A DNA stretch of 34,468 bases, from assembly GCA_001460835.1 (NCBI GenBank), contig CYKH01002245.1:1253-35720 (forward strand), given 5' to 3'. This DNA is from Bodo saltans (Eukaryota > Euglenozoa > Kinetoplastea > Eubodonida > Bodonidae). The notes under the pieces were generated by a model, which made no database searches, had not been told where the DNA came from, and saw only the letters and a list, made by a program, of their open reading frames with translations. Each line of letters begins with the position of its first letter. Within the stretch, counting starts at the first letter, position 1. The position numbers were made by a program, and so were the translations under genes. Positions 24,116 through 32,795 of this stretch are shown piece after piece.

Positions 24116-25636
24116 ATGCAGCGGTCTCCCTCTGCAAAGCAGGAGGAACAATCTCACACTTCATCATATGCTCGCACGTCAGCAAAAAAGTTGCAGCAAC
24201 TATTGGACCAGTTTAGCGTACCACAGCAATCAGATGCAAGTGACTCTAACGTTTTCGAACATCAGAAGCCTGCTGCTGCAGCAACTTCACTTCGACTTAG
24301 TGTCGACATATCTCCGCTGCAACGAATGCTCGGTGACGTTGTCGACGTGATGCGAAGCCAGCATCTACAAATTGAGGATTTGCAAGAGCGATTGCAACGT
24401 TCTGAGGATCGTCATGCGCAAGAAATGGCAAGCCTCCGTCGCGAGTTTGATCAAAAGATGGCCTACACTGTTGACCATGTCGCCACGGCGATGGATGCTG
24501 TCAGGCGCGAAACGACCGCTTCGTGCCAACGAGCGCTACCCGACGCACAAGCGATTCCTGCGATTCTCGATAGAGTTCGTCGGACGGAAGAGGCGTTGGA
24601 ATCTCAACGGCAACTGAACGCTCAGCATCACGTTGAATTCATCGCCTTGTCCAACAACCACGGAGGCCTCACTTCTCCTGCATCTGGGTTTACTCCCCAG
24701 AGCCGCGGCATGAACTACTCGTCTTTCTCACCGATGCCAACTTCGGAGGTTTCGATAGTAGGAGGGGGCGAGGTGGAGCAGCTACGACGAGACGTCGATG
24801 ATTTGTTGGCTCTCTTTGAGATCCCCAACGTGTTCAGTGCCCGCACACAGCGATCCTTGACCTCGACATCATTGCACCGCGTTGCTGCGCTTGGCAGCGA
24901 CAAACGAGTGCAGTTCCTCCATGCGCTGCCTGCATTCCATTCCATTTGGATCGAGATGCATCGATTGTTTGAACAATCGCATCACCCCGATGGTCGTGGC
25001 AGCGTGGGAGCGGGAGGACTGCAGGGTGCAGCGGTGTTGCGTCCCACGTCACCGACACGGGGCCGCGTCCCACCACAACAAAAGTCGTTGAATTCGTATG
25101 CCTCCCCGTTTGTGGGGGAGGGGGGTTCAGCCCGATGGGAAGATTTCTTGTATGATGGAAGAGGAAACTCGGAGGTCCAGCAACCTACACTACAGCAATC
25201 CGCAGCTCGACCAACTTCGCCTTCGTCGGCCTCACAGCACCGCGTGAGAAAAGCAAGGGGACCTCCAATAACCGTCACAACAGACACCACTGGCGGCTCC
25301 GTAACCGTCGCAGTGCTTGGAGCGGATGTCGCTAACCATTCCGGCGCAACGAGCAGCTCTGGCCCTGCACGTGGAGTCGTTGTCCTGAGACTTGCGCATG
25401 GCGGGGCGCTGGAAGCAAGCGGTGCTACAGTTGGTGACGTTCTGACGCACGTCAACGACACCGCCATCGCTGGAAGTTTTCACCTGTTGGACATTATGAA
25501 TGAGTATGCTCGTGATCCTCAACGGCACTCGTGCACGGTATCGCTCGTACCTGCGGGACGAACGCAGTCCCTTCCCGTGTCGGTACGAATATCGCTTGCG
25601 ACGCTTGGAAACGCTTTTGACTTGGCCGAACGCTAA
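24116..25636 (+). CDS. Coiled-coil protein with a C-terminal PDZ-like domain
   Basis: This 506-residue protein has no signal peptide or membrane segment. Residues about 63-180 are predicted coiled coil by eye (for example QIEDLQERLQRSEDRHAQEM), with a second short helix near 222-240 (EVEQLRRDVDDLLALF). A low-complexity Pro/Ser/Gln middle follows. The C-terminus from about 387 to 500 has the order of a PDZ domain: VTVAVLGAD, GVVVLRLAHGGALEASGATVGD, then VLTHVNDTAIAG and a helix before SCTVSLVP. The usual carboxylate-binding GLGF loop is not obvious, so the ligand-binding type is uncertain. I infer a scaffold or cytoskeletal/flagellar protein. Coiled coil plus PDZ is compatible with that, but nothing proves location. 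I do not recognise a named family. Confidence 0.72.
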   Translation: MQRSPSAKQEEQSHTSSYARTSAKKLQQLLDQFSVPQQSDASDSNVFEHQKPAAAATSLRLSVDISPLQRMLGDVVDVMRSQHLQIEDLQERLQRSEDRHAQEMASLRREFDQKMAYTVDHVATAMDAVRRETTASCQRALPDAQAIPAILDRVRRTEEALESQRQLNAQHHVEFIALSNNHGGLTSPASGFTPQSRGMNYSSFSPMPTSEVSIVGGGEVEQLRRDVDDLLALFEIPNVFSARTQRSLTSTSLHRVAALGSDKRVQFLHALPAFHSIWIEMHRLFEQSHHPDGRGSVGAGGLQGAAVLRPTSPTRGRVPPQQKSLNSYASPFVGEGGSARWEDFLYDGRGNSEVQQPTLQQSAARPTSPSSASQHRVRKARGPPITVTTDTTGGSVTVAVLGADVANHSGATSSSGPARGVVVLRLAHGGALEASGATVGDVLTHVNDTAIAGSFHLLDIMNEYARDPQRHSCTVSLVPAGRTQSLPVSVRISLATLGNAFDLAER

Positions 25637-25937
25637 CAACAACAATTTTGTCCTTGTTGTTTCTGTTTTGTACTGTTTACCTTTGTTTTCCGACAAAACG
25701 CTTGCTCAACTTCTTTCGATGTGTTTATTTTGTTGAGCCTTTGCATATGGTATGGAAGGCCGTCTTGCTTTTTATTTTTGTTTTCCTTTTCAGTGCCCAG
25801 TCCATCGCGTGACCAAGTTGAGTTGTGTCAACAAAAATCGGACGACAGCGACAAAAAAACGAAAATAGTGAAAAGAATTGGAAGAGAAAACGACAGTTGG
25901 CCATTTCGCAATTTAAACAGCAACACCCAAACGGATT
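25637..25937 (+). other. Spacer with trans-splice acceptor for PAN2
   Basis: This spacer has no gene. A strong T/C tract at about 25762-25790 ends at the AG at 25792-25793, giving PAN2 a 144-base leader that is A-rich towards the start codon. The first half is presumed to hold the 3' UTR of the preceding gene. Confidence 0.6.
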
Positions 25938-28900
25938 ATGAGTCAGTCTGGATCTCCCTCATCTGTTCCCTGGCGATTCCGAGGAGCAGCAAACGCCGCA
26001 TTCAGCGGAGTGACCGCCATTGAGTTTGATCGCACATGCGAACTCCTTTGGCTTGGCGACGCGTTCGGGCACGTGACTTCCTTTGCCTTGTCAACACCGT
26101 CTGCAACCACATCAAGCCAGGATGAAATTGCGTGGTCCACGTATTCCTCATTCCGGCCGTTTGTGGATACACCGTGTCAGCACATTCAATTTCTGCATGA
26201 TTCATTGATCGCCATGGCCACGAACAACAAGATTCGCGTGACGAAGCGTGGCGGAGTCACCGTGCTGAATTACGATGCTCCTACCGCACTTCAGCGTCGC
26301 ATCGGTTTCTTTCAAACAGATTACGACGGCGGCGCAATGTACCTCGCTGGTGAAACCCCTGGCGTCCAGCGCATTACGTTAGCTCGGCCCGATGAATCTG
26401 AGCAGACAGCATCGGCTGAGGGAATCACCTCGGCCCTGCGCTTTGGTGATGATTGGGTAGCCGTGGGCACCACCGGTGGTAGTTTGAGCCTCCGACATCC
26501 GCTGACATTAGAACCGATTGCCTCCATCAAGCCCTTCGCCTCCCGCATCACTGCCGTTGCAGGCAGTGGCCAACACATCTGGGCCGCATCTTCTGAACGA
26601 AATCTTAGCAACGTCGTCAAAGTCTTTGACACGCGTCAAATGAGCGAACCGTTGAATGTGATTTCTGGTTTGCAAGGCGGCGCAGCTGCATCACTGCGCG
26701 TGTACACCGACCATGCGGCGATTGAGCGAGCATTCTTAGTAACCTCTCAAGGGTTCCACATGCTGCAAGTCGACGCCCCAATGCCGACGTACAGTTCGGT
26801 TGGGATGGAGGGCGGCTCCATCACTGCCGGCGCCGTGACTTCTAGTGGCATCGGCGCGGTGTTAGGAAACGACAAAGGTTACCTTCTCACCATGAGCAAC
26901 GCTGCATCGACTGAAGCGTTTTCGATTCACTCCCAGCCCCGTCAGCCACCCCAACCGAAGGCACACCACGACAACCACCACCATGCGTGGTCGCAGAACG
27001 CCACCAACAGAGGACAGCTGGACTCCGGATTCGATTATGAATATCCGGAAGGAGAATTGTGCTCCAATTGGCCCTCCAATGATTACATGCTTCTCTCTGC
27101 GGAGTCCAAGTTGAAGTTCATGAACATTCGCGTCCCTCAAGGTCAAGTGATGGTCAACACATGGAATTTGACTCGAGCAGATTTGTATGCACCAGACCCC
27201 AAGGACAAGGTGAACATTATCATCCCGAACCCATACCCGTACAATAGCGACTTGGGCGATGACCCTAGCAAAGTGCAAACACTCCTTCAAGACTTACGCA
27301 AGTCGAAGCGAAACGTCACCCGCGCCAAGGGAGAGACCACTGGTCTTTATTCCAAACAAGAGGAGGCACTGCAGGCGTGCTATGGAGGATCGAACCAAAC
27401 CGCGTTCCAGTGGGGCGCGTACAACCCCACTAGGGAAGTGATTGGCATCGACAACTCCACCCCAGAGTCGTGGGTGTCACCGGTGCTGCAAAGTTTGTAC
27501 TTATGCCATGCACCACACTACCCGGTGCGTAAAGCGTTTGTGAATCACGTGTGCAAGAAGGAGTACTGTATTGCTTGTGAGGTAGCGATTATCTTTACCA
27601 ACATGATGATCACCTCGTCGTCGAATTCCACAGCGGCTGCGTTAGGAAGTAGCGCGGCGTCGTTGCTTGCGCCAGTGGTTCAGCCAGCAGGATTGCTTCG
27701 GTGCATGACGCAGCTTCCTCTGTTTGTGGAGGCCGGTTTGTTCGTGCCGACCGTGGATCGCGACCATGCTGTCAGAAAAATTCACTTGACGCAAAAGTTG
27801 CTTCTGGAAGTTATTGACCGCGACCTGCGCATTGCCCCAGAGTTCAAATTCATCCCGCACGCTCGCCCGTCGAGCACCAACACTAGCGTAGCAGGAGCAG
27901 CAGTAGGTTTTACTGCAGCATCGCCCATTATGAGCACTCATTTGCCGTTCCTGGCTGCGTCGTCGGATGGAACGCTATCTCCTGGTATGGCGCTTTCAAG
28001 TCCACTGACAGGCTTTCCCATGCCTGGACTGCCATCGTTGTCGACAACGCCACCGCTGGCGCCGCTTCTTGGCAATAACCCCTTTGCTATTCCCTCCCTA
28101 CAGCAACAGCCACAAGCGCCGGTTGATCTTGACGGGCTGATGGTGACTTACTTTGGCACAGAGTTCCAAGTCTCGTCTCATCGCAACGCAGCTCACGGCG
28201 GGGCCCCTCCAGCGGACATCCCACCCAGATTCTTTTGGGAGGTGCCCGCGTCCGCGGTGAAGGTGGATGAAGGTCTTCAACATCTTCTGAAGCAGTTAGA
28301 ATCGTACAATGGCGACCCCGTGCAGATCAAGCGCTTGCCGCCGATTATCATTCTACTTCTCAACCCTGAGCACGGCAACCTCAAGCCCCCGTCAAGCCTT
28401 AAATTCTCACGCCCGCCCAAGGAGGAGTTCAACTATCTGCTGAGCTCCAACGTTCTGCACCTAGCGGAGGATGTGGACGATTCTGGTCTCTTCGTTGGGC
28501 ACCATCAGACTGGTGACCGCGAAAACTTTGTCCTTGTCAACGATTACTTAGTGTCGACACCGCAGCCGGAGGAGCTGCTCGAGGCGTCCATCCCAGCGAC
28601 CACAACGCATTCTGTGGTCTTGACATGCTACGCACTGGACTCGTTCCGCAGCAATCCAAAATATCAATCCAAAGATGTGGATGCCACTCGACCGCCGAAT
28701 TTGTTCGACACGCTCGGCCCCCTTCTGATTCACGACGATTTTGCAGCACCCCTGCAAAAATTATGGCGGCCCTCCCCCGACGGCGATGATGTGGCGCCTC
28801 CTCCGTTTCCGCAGAGGTTCCAGTCTGCCATCACGTCGCACCTCGACATTCAGCCGGGTGACATCGTCGCGATTGACGCTGAATACGTTGTCCTCGCATG

Positions 28901-29984
28901 GGGAAACAAACGACCAGATGAGCCGGAGTGGATTCGTCGACAGCGCAAGCCGCACATGTCCCTAGCACGTGTGAGCTGCATTTTGAGCGGCAAAGACGGT
29001 GATGAGAGAACGATCATGGATGATTACGTCCACACGCCTGAAGATGTGCTAGACTACGTGACGCTGTACAGCGGTATTCACGAAGGAGATCTTGACCCCA
29101 CGCGCTCCACGAAGAACTTGACAGCGTTGAAAGCCACGCAATATAAACTTCGAGCTCTGGTGGACAGAGGTGTGAGATTTGTTGGGCACGGACTTCCTCA
29201 AGATTTCCGTGTGTGCAACGTTGTTGTCCCCCCGAGTCAAATCATCGACACACTAGAGCTGTTCCACCGCTCCGGCCACAGAAAACTCTCCTTACGTTTC
29301 TTAGCGTACTTAGTGCTCGGCGAACGAGTTCAAGAAGATGAACACGACAGTGTGGAGGATGCCAGAACGTCGTTGAGGTTGTACCGCAAGTACCAGGAGG
29401 CGCAGCTTCTTGGTGTGTTCGAGACGCTGATGGACCACATCATTGCAAGGGGGCACGAAACGAATTGGTACGTACCAAGCTCTGCCATTTCCTCGCCTCC
29501 TCCTCCAGCGTCATCCTCGTCTGCGGTTGCGGATAGTAGCCCGAGTGGGTTGGGATTATTATCCTCGCCCCTCGAAGAGACTGTGTTGACTTCCACCAAC
29601 GACATTGGACTGGAAGGTGAGGGTGGTGACGACAGCGACAGCTCGACAACAGATGACAGCAGTCACAACGCAGCCCGAGTGCTTACGCTCAACCTGGGCG
29701 TCGATCTCGACGGTACGGGCGGGGCCAACGGAGTGTCGTCGTCATCGGCAGCAGTCCAAGCGCTCCTTGGTTCTCCAGGCAAGCTGGCGTCAGGATCTTC
29801 GTCCACTCTAAAGCCAACGACGCAGGGGGACTTTTCTTCACACGACGAAGAAGATGCAAGAAGAGACGCCAATAACTCCACGACGAGCAGCACCAACTCA
29901 GATGATCAACAGATGGAATCTGACTCTCCGTTCATTCCCACACGAGAGCCGACGGGCAACCGTGAACAAGGTGGAGATTTCTAG
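25938..29984 (+). CDS. PAN2: PAN2, catalytic subunit of the PAN2-PAN3 poly(A) deadenylase
   Basis: This 1348-residue cytoplasmic protein shortens mRNA poly(A) tails. The domain order is as in other PAN2 proteins: an N-terminal WD40 propeller (about 1-320), a linker that would bind PAN3 (about 330-410), a ubiquitin-hydrolase-like domain (from about 495, with KEYCIACEVAIIFTNMM) and a DEDDh exonuclease (about 975-1160). The exonuclease looks active: Asp980 and Glu982 in AIDAEYV, Asp1089 in GHGLPQDFRV, and His1136 and Asp1141 in HDSVEDARTSL. In the hydrolase-like domain the position of the protease Cys reads ESWVSPVLQSLY with no Cys, so that domain is a structural pseudoenzyme, as known for the family. 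An acidic, Ser-rich tail of about 190 residues follows the nuclease and looks lineage-specific. In a genus that processes all its mRNAs post-transcriptionally, deadenylation is a main control point. Confidence 0.95.
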   Translation: MSQSGSPSSVPWRFRGAANAAFSGVTAIEFDRTCELLWLGDAFGHVTSFALSTPSATTSSQDEIAWSTYSSFRPFVDTPCQHIQFLHDSLIAMATNNKIRVTKRGGVTVLNYDAPTALQRRIGFFQTDYDGGAMYLAGETPGVQRITLARPDESEQTASAEGITSALRFGDDWVAVGTTGGSLSLRHPLTLEPIASIKPFASRITAVAGSGQHIWAASSERNLSNVVKVFDTRQMSEPLNVISGLQGGAAASLRVYTDHAAIERAFLVTSQGFHMLQVDAPMPTYSSVGMEGGSITAGAVTSSGIGAVLGNDKGYLLTMSNAASTEAFSIHSQPRQPPQPKAHHDNHHHAWSQNATNRGQLDSGFDYEYPEGELCSNWPSNDYMLLSAESKLKFMNIRVPQGQVMVNTWNLTRADLYAPDPKDKVNIIIPNPYPYNSDLGDDPSKVQTLLQDLRKSKRNVTRAKGETTGLYSKQEEALQACYGGSNQTAFQWGAYNPTREVIGIDNSTPESWVSPVLQSLYLCHAPHYPVRKAFVNHVCKKEYCIACEVAIIFTNMMITSSSNSTAAALGSSAASLLAPVVQPAGLLRCMTQLPLFVEAGLFVPTVDRDHAVRKIHLTQKLLLEVIDRDLRIAPEFKFIPHARPSSTNTSVAGAAVGFTAASPIMSTHLPFLAASSDGTLSPGMALSSPLTGFPMPGLPSLSTTPPLAPLLGNNPFAIPSLQQQPQAPVDLDGLMVTYFGTEFQVSSHRNAAHGGAPPADIPPRFFWEVPASAVKVDEGLQHLLKQLESYNGDPVQIKRLPPIIILLLNPEHGNLKPPSSLKFSRPPKEEFNYLLSSNVLHLAEDVDDSGLFVGHHQTGDRENFVLVNDYLVSTPQPEELLEASIPATTTHSVVLTCYALDSFRSNPKYQSKDVDATRPPNLFDTLGPLLIHDDFAAPLQKLWRPSPDGDDVAPPPFPQRFQSAITSHLDIQPGDIVAIDAEYVVLAWGNKRPDEPEWIRRQRKPHMSLARVSCILSGKDGDERTIMDDYVHTPEDVLDYVTLYSGIHEGDLDPTRSTKNLTALKATQYKLRALVDRGVRFVGHGLPQDFRVCNVVVPPSQIIDTLELFHRSGHRKLSLRFLAYLVLGERVQEDEHDSVEDARTSLRLYRKYQEAQLLGVFETLMDHIIARGHETNWYVPSSAISSPPPPASSSSAVADSSPSGLGLLSSPLEETVLTSTNDIGLEGEGGDDSDSSTTDDSSHNAARVLTLNLGVDLDGTGGANGVSSSSAAVQALLGSPGKLASGSSSTLKPTTQGDFSSHDEEDARRDANNSTTSSTNSDDQQMESDSPFIPTREPTGNREQGGDF

Positions 29985-30361
29985 AGCGCATACAAAGGGT
30001 TATACGCACAAAAGAGTCAACGGTCGGTTGCGCGTTTTGATGCATTTTTGGTCGGCGACACCAAAAACGAAGTGTGGTTGCTTCGTTGTTTTGGGGGACT
30101 CGCGAAGTGTTTTGTTCCTCCCTGCGAGGGGAGAACCATGACATAGGTGATGCGACAACAAAGTGCAAGGACACAAAGAAACAAACATTAGCATACGACA
30201 CAATCAAATTAAAAGAAAAGCAAGCTGCAAAGCGATCACAATATTTTTTTCTCTCTTGGAAAAAACGTTGCCTCAATTTCGTTATTTATTCCTTTTGTTT
30301 TCGAAACAAAAAAAAATATTTTCAGAGACCAACGAAATTGCGAAAACAACAAGAAAAAAAA
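29985..30361 (+). other. Spacer with three hairpins and a trans-splice acceptor
   Basis: This is the 377-base spacer after PAN2. Bases 30045-30052 and 30060-30067 form a perfect 8-bp stem with a 7-base loop. CTTCG at 30081-30085 can pair with CGAAG at 30103-30107. Bases 30114-30122 and 30128-30136 form a 9-position stem with one mismatch, one G-T pair and a 5-base loop. The first hairpins lie in the probable PAN2 3' UTR. The T/C tract at about 30278-30323 ends at AG 30324-30325, 36 bases before the next ATG. Confidence 0.45.
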
Positions 30362-31315
30362 ATGCTTCGTCGTGTTGCAAATTCGTCACGATCGGCTGCT
30401 ACGTGCTTTGCTGCTCTGCGCGCCTCGTCGTCTGTGCTGTTCAGCCCCTCACCAACGCTGTTATCCGCCACTGCACATGGAGGAGACAGCAGCAGCAGTA
30501 CTGCACCTGAGCCCACGACTTCCTCTGCTTCGTCACCACCCGAAGTCTATTTCAGGTCCAAACAACGACGCGGACCTCTGACCAACTGGACTTGCCTTTG
30601 TGGATACGAAAACTTTCAACCACAATGGTGCTACGAATGCGGAAGGTGCAAGCAAGAGACGTTTCCGGATGCGACTCCCGGCAGCAACACTGAAGGAAAT
30701 TCTGCCACCCAACCTCCAGACGCTGCCATATCCACAGCAGCAGGACCAGAGCGGCAGCGTGGACCGGTGCCGGAAGATGATCGTTTACGGAAAGATGTGA
30801 AACCTGAAAAGACGCCGCAACGAGGAGGACGGGGTGGTGGAGGTGGTGGTTACAGTGGCAGTTACAGTCGTGGAGGAGGTGGAGGGAGCTCTTACAACAA
30901 CAATACCAACCATTACAAGAAACCTCCATTTCAAAGCGGCGACGTGAACCAGCAGCACACTTCTTCCAACTCTTACGCTTCGCCTGCCCAAACAACGTCA
31001 CAACAATCACCACAGCCACAACAGTCCCAAGTCCCAACAGCACCAACGCATCATGTAACCCTCAACAACGCTGCGCACCAGATGCAACATCAGTCCTCTT
31101 CGCAAATGTATCAACACCACGCCGCGCTGCAACAAAACATTATCACTTCACAACAACAGGTTGCACATTCACATCATCAAGACCAACAGCAAGGGGCTTC
31201 ACATACGTCTCAACCTCAAGCTCAGCAACAAGCGACACCACAATCGCAACTACAGCCACCAGCAAAGAAGCTTGGTTTTAACGTCAAGATTGTAAAAATT
31301 GGAGGAAAGAAGTAG
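30362..31315 (+). CDS. RanBP2-type zinc finger and RGG-rich protein, probably mitochondrial RNA-binding
   Basis: This protein has 317 residues from the first ATG behind the acceptor; the open frame reaches back to a GTG at 30074 but without an ATG. The N-terminus (MLRRVANSSRSAATCFAALR) looks like a mitochondrial presequence. A RanBP2-type finger lies at residues 76-93: W76-x-C78-x-C80-x3-N84-x5-C90-x2-C93. The C-x-C spacing is tighter than usual. An RGG/Gly/Tyr-rich stretch follows at about 155-180 (RGGRGGGGGG, YSRGGGGGSSYNNN), then about 120 residues rich in Gln, His and Ser. A short conserved-looking basic end reads KKLGFNVKIVKIGGKK. Both modules bind RNA in other proteins, and kinetoplastid mitochondria use many such factors for editing and RNA stability. 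The Gln/His region is prion-like and may phase-separate. I do not recognise the exact orthologue. Confidence 0.8.
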   Translation: MLRRVANSSRSAATCFAALRASSSVLFSPSPTLLSATAHGGDSSSSTAPEPTTSSASSPPEVYFRSKQRRGPLTNWTCLCGYENFQPQWCYECGRCKQETFPDATPGSNTEGNSATQPPDAAISTAAGPERQRGPVPEDDRLRKDVKPEKTPQRGGRGGGGGGYSGSYSRGGGGGSSYNNNTNHYKKPPFQSGDVNQQHTSSNSYASPAQTTSQQSPQPQQSQVPTAPTHHVTLNNAAHQMQHQSSSQMYQHHAALQQNIITSQQQVAHSHHQDQQQGASHTSQPQAQQQATPQSQLQPPAKKLGFNVKIVKIGGKK

Positions 31316-31948
31316 AGGCCTTTTTTCCCCCAAGAACAAAGAGCCGTTACGAAAAAGAAAGGTTGTTTTTCTTCGCGGATGGAGGTTTTTTTTTCCTAGG
31401 AAAGAGCTGTTGATTTCTTTTCCTCGCGCCTTCCCATCACATCGTCAAGTTGGTCACAATTCCACAGTAAGAGAACGTTTTTGTTGTGGTGCTCTAAAAA
31501 TCATTTAACAGAATGAATGATTGCGCAAGGTATTTGCAAATTGACGCTGAAAACAAACATCGTGGATTGACGTACGTCAAAAAAAGATCTCAATTTCCTC
31601 GTTGTAATGATTAACGAAATTCGTTCAAGGTGGACGAGACACACCCAACACAAACGAAATCCTCCAGGTCATCATAATCCATAAAAGCGTCATCGCTCTC
31701 TTTCTTGCTGTAAAAGCGCTGGAGAATCACCCCCAAAACAACAGAACTGAATCGTTTGTGGTGACATGGGCCCAGTGTTCCCAGTGCATAATGGGACGAA
31801 ATGGTGCAAGTCCAACATGATCCCAAACGAGACACGTTGGACTCGGCGTTGACTGAGTTCAACTCATTTCACTTGCTGGTGATTGGGCGTTTGGTTCATC
31901 GCCACGCGAAATGGCGCCCTATGGAAGATGAAAACAAACTTAAGCAGC

Positions 31949-32075
31949 CTGGTTGCCCTCAGACTCGACAGCAATTCCCTCGGACGCTGCCACCTGAGTG
32001 GTCAAGCATGCACTCCTTTCGATGTACAACAACGATGCGGGGTCGCTCCCTAGCACGTGGTCAGCAATTGCAAAG
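31949..32075 (+). pseudogene. LRR repeat relic, frame-shifted twice
   Basis: Three consecutive pieces of the 24-residue repeat read in three different frames. Bases 31949-31981 give LVALRLDSNSL. Bases 31984-32010 give TLPPEWSSM. Bases 32013-32075 give LLSMYNNDAGSLPSTWSAIAK. Compared with the 72-base period, about 4 bases are lost at the first join and 13 at the second. The sequence is closest to the repeats of the LRR gene starting at 32796, so it is a dead copy or a shed fragment of the same family. Confidence 0.8.
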
Positions 32076-32734
32076 CCATTGTGGAAACAACATGATATAA
32101 AGGCACACGGCAAGGGTCGATTCCGGTGTGGTAATCCATAAAGATGCATCGAGTGCAGCAATATCTTGATCTAAAGTTGGAAGCTGTTTCTGCTGCAAGT
32201 GGCAATTGAGCGTGCAGGTTCGCAGACAAAAAACCTGTACGTTATCTGTTGTTTTGATTGGTGTGGCTGACATGGTCCACATACGGTGACGCTCATAGAG
32301 GTCAGAAGTTTCACGAAAAGAAAACATGGGGCCCGGCACATCTCGCTCCTACTTCGATATTGAAGCGGAAAAGATCCAAGTTCAACAGCGAAGACCGCTT
32401 TTGACTATTTGGAGTCCTTTGGCACTTCACAACAACATCGATGTGGGGGCCACGCGCGAGCTTTGTGGCATGCTTGCACATAAATGTGATGGTTGTTTGC
32501 GCTTTTCTAGTCGCAATCGAAAGGTCATGGCGCATTTTGTACCCCTTCATTATTGCGGCGAGGATAATCTCAGTGCACTGGATGCGGAAGGACAAGGCAG
32601 TTTCAGCCGTTGGTACATCTTGATGATGGTATTGGGGGCCTAAATTCTCTTGGGCGTCGTTCCCCTTCTTCACAAAATCGATCAATCATTTGAGGTAATT
32701 TTTTTGAGAGTCGCATGGATTCTTTCAACATCGT

Positions 32735-32765
32735 TCGACGTTTTGTCCATTGCGTTGCCTTGCAG
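32735..32765 (+). promoter_or_regulatory. Putative trans-splice acceptor for the second LRR gene
   Basis: A pyrimidine-rich stretch with TTGCAG ends at AG 32764-32765, 30 bases before the ATG at 32796. Confidence 0.5.
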
Positions 32766-32795
32766 TAAAGTTTAAGATGTGAAACAAAACGATTC

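Larger units (their letters stand above)
31316..32795 (+). other. Long spacer (1480 bases) with gene relics
   Basis: No intact gene is visible. The start is T-rich 3' flank. An LRR fragment lies at 31949-32075 (separate entry). From 32797 back to 31611 the - strand shows a chain of overlapping open frames in different phases (about 32797-32603, 32685-32311, 32339-32061, 31862-31611), and the + strand has a 105-codon frame at 32326-32643. None matches a family I know. The stretch may be the graveyard of one or more surface genes or of a reverse-strand element. A trans-splice acceptor for the next gene lies at its right end. Confidence 0.4.
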
